A program made the position numbers and the translations under genes. A stretch of DNA of 64,000 nucleotides from MWFE01 sp964481075 (GTDB lineage: Bacteria; Bacteroidota; Bacteroidia; Bacteroidales; Tenuifilaceae), in contig CAYZSD010000002.1 of NCBI GenBank assembly GCA_964481075.1, positions 1-64,000 of the forward strand, given 5' to 3'. Below the pieces are notes generated by a model. It searched no databases. It worked only from the letters and a program-made list of their open reading frames with translations, and was not told the origin of the DNA. Of the stretch, positions 1 to 7,507 are shown piece after piece (position 1 is the stretch's first letter; each line of letters begins with the position of its first letter).

Positions 1-284
1 AAATAGTCGTTAATGTTGAATTTACATTTAAAAGGTGCTTCAAACTTCTTGTCAAGCAATTTTACCTTTGCTTTTTCCCCTCTATTGCTTGTTAGTTGGG
101 TATAAATTATGGACAACTTGTCATCAATATAGTTAACAACCTCAAGGTTTGTATCTTTATGTAAAAAATCAAAAAAATTTTGATATGCTCTGTTTTCGTC
201 ACTTGAGCCACCTTCTGGAATAGTCTTGGGCCAGTTTTTAAACCAGGTCTTAACTATTTCGTCATCAATAATTGTAGTAACCAT
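1..284 (-). CDS. Hypothetical partner of DUF3696-type ATPase, partial
   Basis: The 5' end of a minus-strand gene runs off the window's left edge. The ATG is at 284-282, one base after the TAA of the upstream ATPase gene (288-286), so the two are almost certainly co-transcribed and translationally coupled. The visible 94 residues begin MVTTIIDDEIVKTWFKNWPK and are charged and soluble-looking, with no signal peptide or membrane segment. I recognise no domain. By context it is the second component of an ATPase-plus-partner pair, an arrangement common in defence systems, but the function is not shown by the sequence. Confidence 0.75.
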   Translation of the reverse strand, partial: MVTTIIDDEIVKTWFKNWPKTIPEGGSSDENRAYQNFFDFLHKDTNLEVVNYIDDKLSIIYTQLTSNRGEKAKVKLLDKKFEAPFKCKFNINDY

Positions 285-285
285 T

Positions 286-2445
286 TTAGTTAGACGATTG
301 TATTTTTAGTAGGTCTATTGTTAGCTTCACAGACTCATCAAAAAAGCCTGTTCCAAAATTATTTTTCAGCATACCATCATCCCTGATTTCTATTCTCTTA
401 ACCTGCTCTTCTCCCTCTGGCACCTCATTTGGATGGTAGAAGTAGTATATTGCAGTATCTTCTGGTTTTATTTCATTCTTTGCTGTTAGGTACTGAAGTT
501 TTCTAATCAAGTACTCGCTGTGGGTCTCAATAATAAACTGTATATGAAACTTCTTGGCAGCATCCACAAACATATCGGCCAATTTCGATTGGAGTTTTGG
601 GTGTAGGTTGGTTTCGGGCTCTTCGATTATTAGGATACTGCTACTGTATCCAACGTCAAAGTCCCAATGCTCATAAGGTCTTCTATTATTCCTTGCTATT
701 ACAGCAATCTTTATTAATATCGGCAAAAACTGTGTAACTCCGTAGCCTTTGTCAGCTAAAGAAATGTTGTCAATTGAAATTGAAGAACCTACACCTTCAA
801 TAATCAAAGATTTAAATTTATCGCCAATATCAAATTCCCCAATCCAATAGTTAATGAATTTATTTTCAAGGGCATCTTCCTTAAACCCAATATTTAAAAA
901 CTCCTTAAGTAATTCATTAAATTCAGTACCTTGAGTATTGTATGTATAAACTCTTTGTGTGTTTGCTCTATTAGACTCAAGGAAATTAATCTCTGATAAT
1001 GTCCTTATGGTTTTCTTTATCGAAGAATCAAAACCATCTAATATGAATTTATTAAAAAAGAAGGAGTTTGACTTTTTATACTTTTCCTTATTCAAATCAT
1101 TATATATCTCCAATAAGACAACAATGCCATAACCTTCTTCACTCTGAAATTTGATCAATAAATTATATAATTTATTGACTAATGTTGGTCGTGATGAAAC
1201 AAATTTATCAACAATAAGTTCTATTTTATAAAAAGTATAAAAATTTTCAATTTGTATTGATATAGCAACTTCTCTAATAAAAACTTCAAAGCCTTTGCTT
1301 AGCAACCTATATATAGCGTATTCTTTATCGTATTTTTGTTTAAAATAATTTTCATACAAATATAATTCATCTTTAATAAACAAACTAATCAACTCACTAT
1401 CATCATTTAATTCAATTTCTGATTTAAAATAATCAAAAATCTTTGTTTTGTAGTAATCGAACTTTTTGTTTAGTTGCTCAGCTAAAAAATCTCTTTTTAA
1501 TAGTTTTTGTTTTCCCTTTAAAAACTCTTCTAACTTATATTTATGAAGTTCAATATATTCATCTGTTAACAGACTATAAATACTCTCTATGTCTGTATTC
1601 TCAATGAACAAAGGGTAAACACTAAGGGGCTTGTCTGGCATAAACTCTTCATATTCTTTAATCTTTATTAATTCATTAAAATAAAAACAATCCCAAATAA
1701 TATTCTCAGAACAGAATCTGCTATTGTACCCCTTGTCTAATACTGCATCCCCCCACTCATCAAATTCATCATCTAGTTGCTGATATTCCTTTTGTTCTTC
1801 TTCACTTAAATACTTTTTATAATAACCCGTTGATTTAGTTTCAAGTGTCCCTCCGTTCTTATAGAATAGTTCATCTGCTTTACATCGTAACTCCCTATTT
1901 CTTTTTTCTCTATATTCATATCTAGTATAAATTTTTGTTAAGAAATTCACTCTCTCATTTATTCTTTCTCTAAAAAATGAAAAATCCATCCAATAGTTCC
2001 ATTCATTAAAATCTAGTAAATATTTAAAAGAAATAACCAACAAATCATCCTTGTCCTTAAACACCTCTAGTGAAATTAAACTCCCGTTCTTCATTTGATT
2101 TTCTGAATCCAACTCATAGGTTAGCTCAATAAAAAATTTATCCGGTAGGTACTCAAAACTAAAAGGGAGTCTAAACTTAATTGTATTCTTTTCAGATTGA
2201 TTATTTAGGCATGTGCTGAAATTGGCTAATTTATGATTACCGCTCGTGAAATCTATTGCTTCAAGATTAAAGTTTTTTTCTGAAAACTTTTCAAAATTAT
2301 CTTTAAGTAGCATTAATGCTTTATTTACAGAACTCTTCCCAGAACTATTTGTCCCAGTAAAAACCGTAATTGGGGCAAACTCCAAATTGGTCATCTCCTT
2401 AAACACCCTAAAATTTTCTAACCCAAAGCTCGCTAAATGTGCCAT
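286..2445 (-). CDS. AAA/ABC-type ATPase, DUF3696-like
   Basis: A 719-residue ATPase of the SMC/RecF-like ABC class. The Walker A motif GTNSSGKS is at residues 31-38, Walker B LIIEEPE at about 605-611, and a THSE switch histidine at about 641-644. The C-terminus after the ATPase core (GMLKNNFGTGFFDE) resembles DUF3696. The middle 450 residues are a Lys/Glu/Phe-rich insertion where a coiled coil is normal in this class. No TOPRIM nuclease motif is visible, which argues against an OLD/GajA nuclease. The next gene starts one base after the stop. Such ATPases often act as sensors in two-gene anti-phage systems, but that role here is inference. Confidence 0.85.
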   Translation of the reverse strand: MAHLASFGLENFRVFKEMTNLEFAPITVFTGTNSSGKSSVNKALMLLKDNFEKFSEKNFNLEAIDFTSGNHKLANFSTCLNNQSEKNTIKFRLPFSFEYLPDKFFIELTYELDSENQMKNGSLISLEVFKDKDDLLVISFKYLLDFNEWNYWMDFSFFRERINERVNFLTKIYTRYEYREKRNRELRCKADELFYKNGGTLETKSTGYYKKYLSEEEQKEYQQLDDEFDEWGDAVLDKGYNSRFCSENIIWDCFYFNELIKIKEYEEFMPDKPLSVYPLFIENTDIESIYSLLTDEYIELHKYKLEEFLKGKQKLLKRDFLAEQLNKKFDYYKTKIFDYFKSEIELNDDSELISLFIKDELYLYENYFKQKYDKEYAIYRLLSKGFEVFIREVAISIQIENFYTFYKIELIVDKFVSSRPTLVNKLYNLLIKFQSEEGYGIVVLLEIYNDLNKEKYKKSNSFFFNKFILDGFDSSIKKTIRTLSEINFLESNRANTQRVYTYNTQGTEFNELLKEFLNIGFKEDALENKFINYWIGEFDIGDKFKSLIIEGVGSSISIDNISLADKGYGVTQFLPILIKIAVIARNNRRPYEHWDFDVGYSSSILIIEEPETNLHPKLQSKLADMFVDAAKKFHIQFIIETHSEYLIRKLQYLTAKNEIKPEDTAIYYFYHPNEVPEGEEQVKRIEIRDDGMLKNNFGTGFFDESVKLTIDLLKIQSSN

Positions 2446-2602
2446 AACCTTCTATTTGATAATTAAACGCTAAACCTATTTGCTGCAAAAATTTTCACTA
2501 AGTTAGCAAAAATTCAAAAAAACTTGGAATTTGTGTGATATACCTATCTGGTATTCCAACCTATAGCATGTTTGTTTCTTTGGCAAAGCAACCACACGTC
2601 CG

Positions 2603-2623
2603 TGCAGCCTATCTGCACAGAAA
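2603..2623. repeat. Direct repeat copy A (21 bp)
   Basis: This 21-base stretch (TGCAGCCTAT, then CTGCACAGAAA) recurs at 4228-4248 with one T/C difference. With the preceding G it contains a small inverted repeat, GTGCA to TGCAC. The two copies flank the orphan MNT gene and two unknown genes. The nature of the repeat is unknown. Confidence 0.6.
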
Positions 2624-2668
2624 TAATTTTTGTGAAAAAACATTGAAACTCTAAGGTAAGTGTAAGGT

Positions 2669-2977
2669 TTAGTAGTTGATAACTATCCCGTGGCGGATGA
2701 TCTCGTCAACAACTGGGTTGCTCCTTTCGAAATCGTCAACCATAAATGGATGTGGCTCAATCCTTAGGTCTATCTTTCGGCGGAGCTTCATCATGTCAAT
2801 CTGGGTATCAATGATATCAACAACATTATTGATAACTATGGCAATGTCAATATCGCTTTCCTCGTGGTGGGTGCCCTTTGCGTAGGAGCCAAACACAATT
2901 GCTTGCGCAACATTATACTTATTGCTAATCGACCTTACATATTCCTGTGCTATCCTTAAAGCCTCTCCTTTATCCAT
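2669..2977 (-). CDS. MNT-type nucleotidyltransferase, orphan antitoxin-like
   Basis: A 102-residue minimal nucleotidyltransferase. The motif GSYAKG at residues 30-35 is followed by SDID at 41-44, the paired acidic residues that bind metal. A third acidic strand is plausible at DLRIEPH (about 71-77). In the HEPN/MNT toxin-antitoxin family this protein AMPylates and silences a HEPN RNase. No HEPN gene lies next to it on either side, so it is an orphan here. It shares the fold but not close sequence with the MNT at 40635-40925. Confidence 0.85.
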   Translation of the reverse strand: MDKGEALRIAQEYVRSISNKYNVAQAIVFGSYAKGTHHEESDIDIAIVINNVVDIIDTQIDMMKLRRKIDLRIEPHPFMVDDFERSNPVVDEIIRHGIVINY

Positions 2978-3132
2978 TGCCGTAACGTTATTAAATAAGG
3001 TAGTAAGTTGGCAATCTAAAACAGGGCAAAAACATTTAATGAATTATGGTGCAATTTACATATTTCATTTTAGTTTTTACAATCGTTACCCTGTGCCCCA
3101 AAAACTTTTTGCACCTTTTGATTCGTTTCCGC

Positions 3133-3531
3133 TCAATTCGCCCCATAGTTGTAGTGGTAGAACTTAATCTTGAGGTTCATAATCTTATTCAGGAACTCAT
3201 CGTGCGAGAGGAGCAGTGAGCTGTTCTCGCGCTCGCGGATGAACTGCTGCATGGCGCCACTGTTGGGGTCAAGGGCAACAACATACACAATGCACTTCTC
3301 GGTGCCCTGGTTCCATACCGATTTGTTGATAAAACCAAAGTTGCCTTTTATCTGGTACGAGGCAATGGGGTTGAGGCTTTTTGATAGTTCCACAAGTTTA
3401 TTGCACTTGCTATGGTTGGAGTGATCCACGGTGCGAATGGCAATGCTCTCTGCCTCGAGCTGGCTATTGCACATAGCGATAACATACCCATTCTTCTTGT
3501 CCTCGGCTACTACGATGAATTTGGTGTTCAT
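3133..3531 (-). CDS. Hypothetical protein
   Basis: Unrecognised small soluble protein. The reading frame is open from 3552, giving 139 residues. A second methionine at residue 8 (MNTKFIVVAEDKKNG) is the more natural start because a beta-strand-like segment begins there, giving 132 residues. There is no signal peptide, membrane segment or known motif. It lies upstream of the orphan MNT gene on the same strand, separated by about 155 bp. Function unknown. Confidence 0.6.
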   Translation of the reverse strand: MNTKFIVVAEDKKNGYVIAMCNSQLEAESIAIRTVDHSNHSKCNKLVELSKSLNPIASYQIKGNFGFINKSVWNQGTEKCIVYVVALDPNSGAMQQFIRERENSSLLLSHDEFLNKIMNLKIKFYHYNYGAN

Positions 3532-3641
3532 ATCTGGTTGGTTGATGTTCATTGATTAATGGTATTAAAACTTATTTTTCTTTGACGTTTCCATGTCCAC
3601 CAAAATGCAGGTGGACGATGGAAAGTCAAACCAAGGTGCTG

Positions 3642-4172
3642 CTACAGCACCAGCAGCAAGAGCAACCATGCACCCCAGCCGGCAGCTTCCATGCCTATCA
3701 ACCTTATCTTTGCCCGCTTACGGTAGCAGTTCAGGTAGAACGGATCGCTGAAGAGTTCCTTGTTCTGCGATAGCAGATAGGTGTCTCTACCCCTTAGAGG
3801 CGTGGGATTCGAAATTGCTGTTCCAATCATTGCAAAAGGACCAAACAAGAAACCCAGTGCAACGTGAGTGACTTCCTTCCCATGAAGGTTCTCGGCATCG
3901 TTGCGACCCTTGAAGCAACTCTCGTGATCCGACTGAACCATGGAAAGGTACCCTCGGTAAACCTTGTCGTTCACATCCTCGAACTCAATCGAGTAGATTT
4001 CCTCTGCTGGAATAAGGTATTTTTTCCCCTCGGCGCGGAACACCACCTCGCAGTTGTTAATTTTCAGTACCTTGCCCTCAAACATCATCTGATTGTTGAG
4101 AGTAACAATGTCGTTGGCCATTATGGCCGCTGCGAATAGCATCGCAAGAAAAATTGTAGCTAGCTTTTTCAT
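3642..4172 (-). CDS. Hypothetical exported/membrane protein
   Basis: A 176-residue protein with an N-terminal signal peptide (MKKLATIFLAMLFAAAIMA, cleaved before ND). A short beta-rich region follows (VTLNNQMMFEGKVLKINNCE, then YLIPAEEIYSIEF) that resembles small beta-barrel modules in many Bacteroidota secreted proteins. A hydrophobic glycine-rich stretch lies near residues 105-120 and the C-terminus is very hydrophobic (WGAWLLLLLVL), suggesting membrane anchoring. No catalytic motif is seen. Function unknown. Confidence 0.7.
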   Translation of the reverse strand: MKKLATIFLAMLFAAAIMANDIVTLNNQMMFEGKVLKINNCEVVFRAEGKKYLIPAEEIYSIEFEDVNDKVYRGYLSMVQSDHESCFKGRNDAENLHGKEVTHVALGFLFGPFAMIGTAISNPTPLRGRDTYLLSQNKELFSDPFYLNCYRKRAKIRLIGMEAAGWGAWLLLLLVL

Positions 4173-4227
4173 GTTAGTTTGGTTTAGTTAAACATTATGA
4201 AATCGCCTGCAAGAAACAAACTACCTA

Positions 4228-4248
4228 TGCAGCCTATCCGCACAGAAA
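4228..4248. repeat. Direct repeat copy B (21 bp)
   Basis: Second copy of the 21-base repeat at 2603-2623, differing at one position. It lies just upstream of the exported-protein gene start at 4172 (minus strand) and close to the AbiE operon. Confidence 0.6.
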
Positions 4249-4356
4249 ATTTACTATCTTGCGGAAAAAATTCATCATAATAATTGGCATAAGGAACATT
4301 ATATGAAATTGCATGAGGTGAGGAGTTTTTATGCTGGTGCGTTAATCTTAAAAATA

Positions 4357-4413
4357 TTAGTATTTTTTCTTGATTATTATCATAAATCGATATATTTGCA
4401 GAAAAAATACTAA
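4357..4413 (+). promoter_or_regulatory. AbiE operon promoter within a perfect 14-bp inverted repeat (likely operator)
   Basis: TTAGTATTTTTTCT at 4357-4370 is matched exactly by its reverse complement AGAAAAAATACTAA at 4400-4413. Between the arms lies a Bacteroidota-type promoter: TATATTTG at 4391-4398 fits the -7 consensus TAnnTTTG, and a TTG at 4370-4372 sits 18 bases upstream at the -33 position. The right arm ends just before the TTG start codon at 4417. AbiEi antitoxins of type IV systems are known to repress their own promoter through inverted repeats, so this is the likely autoregulatory operator. Confidence 0.75.
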
Positions 4414-4416
4414 GGT

Positions 4417-5208
4417 TTGACGGTTAAAGATTACATAAAGCAATTACTATCACTGGAGGAGTACTCATTCTCTTTTGAAGAACTACTAATTGAAACTGGC
4501 AGAAATGAAGTATCAATCAGAAACGAACTTTCGCGACTCACTACAAAGAAAGAAGTGATAAACCTCCGAAAGGGTTTCTACCTCATTATCACCCCTCGTT
4601 ACTCATCGTCTCAGAAATTACCAGTTCAGCTCTACTGTGAAAAACTCTTTAAATACCTTAACCGAAAGTATTACCTTGGGTTCTATACCGCTGCTAGATT
4701 TTATGGAGCGAGTCATCAACAAACCCAAAGAGACTATATTGCAATCGAATGCCCTAAGCATAATGATATACAGAAGGGTAGCATCGTATTACAATTCTTT
4801 ACCACTAGTAACTGGCCAAAAAAGAATATAGTCCAGAAACAATCGGATGCAGGACTCTTCAACATTTCGAGCCCTGCACTAACTGCGGTGGATCTCATCC
4901 ATCACCAATCCAAATTGGGGGGCACTAACAGGATATTGGCTAATATCGAAGAGCTTTCAGAAGAAATTTCCGAAAGCGATTTGACGGATCTACTAAGTTG
5001 GTATCCCCACACAAGCACATTACAGCGGTTAGGGTTTATACTTGACGAGATTGGAGCAACCGAAGCACTGTCAAGTATTCTTTCATCAAAAATTCTCAAA
5101 AAAAAGGTTTTCCCCGTGTTGCTAATGCCAAAATCTAACCATAAACCAGGTTCAGCAAATAATAGGTGGAAGGTAGATGCAAACATTAAACTCGAGAGCG
5201 ATCTATGA
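4417..5208 (+). CDS. AbiEi-family antitoxin/transcriptional regulator
   Basis: A 263-residue protein of the AbiEi type. An N-terminal winged-helix-like region (residues about 15-55, ending in LRKGFYLI) is followed by the typical YYLGFYTAARFYGASHQ segment and a C-terminal domain containing SPALTAVDLIHHQSKLGG. In type IV systems this protein neutralises the AbiEii nucleotidyltransferase and represses the operon. The start is TTG at 4417, immediately after the inverted-repeat operator. Its TGA overlaps the ATG of the toxin gene (ATGA at 5205-5208), so the two are translationally coupled. The antitoxin looks full-length while the toxin does not. Confidence 0.88.
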   Translation: MTVKDYIKQLLSLEEYSFSFEELLIETGRNEVSIRNELSRLTTKKEVINLRKGFYLIITPRYSSSQKLPVQLYCEKLFKYLNRKYYLGFYTAARFYGASHQQTQRDYIAIECPKHNDIQKGSIVLQFFTTSNWPKKNIVQKQSDAGLFNISSPALTAVDLIHHQSKLGGTNRILANIEELSEEISESDLTDLLSWYPHTSTLQRLGFILDEIGATEALSSILSSKILKKKVFPVLLMPKSNHKPGSANNRWKVDANIKLESDL

Positions 5209-5630
5209 TCCCAAGACCACATATAGCTAAATGGCAAAAATTTGCTCCTTGGAGGGATTTTGCGCAGGTAGAGCAGGATTTAGTTATTTCTAGAACTCTG
5301 GTTGAGATATTTTCTGACGACTTTTTATCTTCTCAACTTGCTTTTAGAGGGGGAACAGCCTTGCATAAGTTGTACCTTCATCCAGCATCAAGGTACTCAG
5401 AGGATATCGATTTAGACCTTGACGAAATTGTTATCTGCTTTAAAGAGTATATTACCCTTGCAACAGGGAACAAGCCACCAAGCAAAAAGGAGTTCCTTAT
5501 AAACCTTAACGACAAAGAAAACGACCCAGTTTTCAATGGCGATATGGAGGCTTTACTTAGAACAGATATTGAATATAACTTAATAGAAGCATTTCAATGG
5601 GTTAAAAATGAATTGATTGAAAGATTGTAG
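5205..5630 (+). pseudogene. AbiEii-family nucleotidyltransferase toxin with internal in-frame deletion
   Basis: The 141-residue frame begins as a normal AbiEii toxin: MIPRPHIAKWQKFAPW, then LAFRGGTALHKLYLHP at about 45-60 and RYSEDIDL at 63-70 (the nucleotidyltransferase signature). It then jumps directly to what I recognise as the C-terminal region of the same family (CFKEY, PSKKEFLINL, DPVFNGDMEALLR, ELIERL). Full-length relatives, as I recall, are near 270-300 residues, so about 150 central residues are missing while the frame stays open. The missing part holds the remaining catalytic and substrate residues, so the product is probably inactive. The ATG overlaps the antitoxin stop. Confidence 0.78.
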
Positions 5631-5843
5631 TTTGAATATTTCCAACTTACGAATTGTTGAAAAAGAAATAATGTGAAGAATTTAATTCGAAGAATAGGTA
5701 GTAATAAAACTGGGAGATGGGAGATCAAAAATGATGATAAAAATGATTAGCAACATTATTACAGCGTTATATAAATCAAAGAGTTGCAATAAATACAACT
5801 GCTTTAAAAACCACTTGATTCATGTCTAACTAACTAACAATCA

Positions 5844-6854
5844 ATGGCCACCAACAAGAACGCACAACTCCGCTACCAGGCGCTGGATCGTTGCTTTCGC
5901 AACCCGGGTAGGATGTACTTCTGGCAGGATCTGCTAGATGAATGCAACAAGGCATTGGCCGAGCTTCATGGGGAGGGAACCTCCATTGCCCGAAGGCAGC
6001 TCTTCGATGACATTCGCTTTATGGAGAGCGAACAGGGCTGGGCTATCCCGCTTGCGAAGCAAAGATATGGGAAGAGAGTGTTTTACCGATACGAGGACAC
6101 CTCCTTCTCCATCAACAATCAGCCACTGAACGAAACGGAGGTCAATCAGATAAGGTCGGCGTTGATGATAATGTCTCGCTTCACCGGGACACCCCAGTTT
6201 GAATGGGTTAACGAGATTATCCCGCTTTTGGAAAACAAGTTGGGAATAGTGAAGCAGGAAAAGCCATTGATAGCCTTCGACACGAACATCGACCTGAAGG
6301 GCATCGAATACCTTTCGCCGCTCTTCTCGGCCATCGTTAATCAGCAGGTGCTGAGGGTCAGGTACAAAAGCTTTACCGATGAGAATGAGTCGTTGTTCAC
6401 GTTCCACCCATACTTCCTGAAGCAGTACAACAACCGATGGTTTGTTCTAGGGCTAAATCACGAGAACAAGAATCCCTACTGGAATCTTGCTCTCGATAGG
6501 ATTATCAGTATTGAAAACTCAAAAGATAATTACATTCACACCGAGGTCGATTGGGAGGACTACTTCTTTGATATCATTGGGGTAACACGGTATGCCAATC
6601 AATCGCCACAGGTGGTTGAGCTGGAGTTCACTGCCGAGCAGTCTCCTTACATCATAACCAAACCATTGCATCCAAGCCAGAAGGTAACGACAACAGCAAA
6701 CGGAATTGCTGTGAGAATTAAAGTAATCCCCAACTATGAGTTGGAAAAACTTATCCTTTCGTTTGGGGAGACGGTGCGGGTGGTTAGCCCAAAAGATTTA
6801 AAACATAAAATTATTGAAAGACTAAAACTAGCTGTTAAGATAAACAAAAAGTAA
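5844..6854 (+). CDS. WYL-domain transcriptional regulator
   Basis: A 336-residue regulator with an N-terminal HTH-like region (residues 1-80; MATNKNAQLRYQALDRCF, RRQLFDDIRFMES) and a central-to-C-terminal WYL domain (about 150-240) with VLRVRYKSF, FHPYFLKQYNNRWFVLGL and NLALDRI. The C-terminal WCX-like part extends to LILSFGETVRVVSP. WYL proteins sense ligands, often nucleic acids or nucleotides, and commonly control defence and stress genes. It lies 213 bp downstream of the AbiE pair on the same strand and seems to be its own transcription unit. Its target is not evident. Confidence 0.9.
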   Translation: MATNKNAQLRYQALDRCFRNPGRMYFWQDLLDECNKALAELHGEGTSIARRQLFDDIRFMESEQGWAIPLAKQRYGKRVFYRYEDTSFSINNQPLNETEVNQIRSALMIMSRFTGTPQFEWVNEIIPLLENKLGIVKQEKPLIAFDTNIDLKGIEYLSPLFSAIVNQQVLRVRYKSFTDENESLFTFHPYFLKQYNNRWFVLGLNHENKNPYWNLALDRIISIENSKDNYIHTEVDWEDYFFDIIGVTRYANQSPQVVELEFTAEQSPYIITKPLHPSQKVTTTANGIAVRIKVIPNYELEKLILSFGETVRVVSPKDLKHKIIERLKLAVKINKK

Positions 6855-6923
6855 AAAAACAGTTTCATCCCATTTTGGCACGATTAATGCATTACAGTCC
6901 ATTGGATAAAAATCGAAAAGAAA

Positions 6924-7427
6924 ATGAAAAAAATAGTTTTTATCATATTCCTACTCTTTCCAATCACTCTTTTTGCCCAAACAAACTCGCAACTTCCCGA
7001 CTGGATAAATAACCCTCCCAGTAGCAGAAGCAAATTCTACGCAGTAGGCAAGGGCAGCTCAAGGGATGCCCAAATAGCTGAACGTAAAGCAGATCTGGAG
7101 GCTAAAGTAAAACTTGCAGAGCTAGTTGAGCCTGCTGTTGTTACCTTCACAACCAGAATTGACTCCATTGTGAGAGGCAATCAACTTCTAATTGAAAGAG
7201 TTAGCGTTATCCGAAGGAGTGTCAACGCCCAACTCCTTAACGTTCAAATCGTCAAGAGGCATGTTCAAAACGACGATGGCCTTCATACTGTTTACCTGCT
7301 TGTAACAATGCCCCGAAAGGAGCTAACTCAAACCCTGGTGAATCTTGTTACAAATGATAAGGACTTGAACCTTGCTCTTTCATCAAACAAGGAGTACCAA
7401 AAACTTATTAAAGAGTTTGAACCTTAG
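6924..7427 (+). CDS. LPP20-like exported protein
   Basis: A 167-residue secreted protein with a clear signal peptide (MKKIVFIIFLLFPITLFAQ). The mature part begins with LPDWINNPP and YAVGKGSSRDAQIAERKADLEAKVKLAE. The pattern 'PxW...P...yavG.g....a...A...A' is typical of the LPP20 family. There is no lipobox cysteine, so it is probably a soluble periplasmic protein. The family role is poorly known. It precedes the M28 peptidase gene by 80 bp on the same strand. Confidence 0.75.
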   Translation: MKKIVFIIFLLFPITLFAQTNSQLPDWINNPPSSRSKFYAVGKGSSRDAQIAERKADLEAKVKLAELVEPAVVTFTTRIDSIVRGNQLLIERVSVIRRSVNAQLLNVQIVKRHVQNDDGLHTVYLLVTMPRKELTQTLVNLVTNDKDLNLALSSNKEYQKLIKEFEP

Positions 7428-7507
7428 AACATTTTGTTTTTTTCGTTTTTTGGATTAGGTTTGTAGATGGATATGTTTTCTAACTTGCTTAACCAAAAAA
7501 CACCCTA

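Noticed and set aside
3016..3100. Possible second attC-like palindrome (ACAGGGCA with CCCTGTGCC)
   Set aside because: The arms are short, no proper core boxes are present, and it is not at a gene end.
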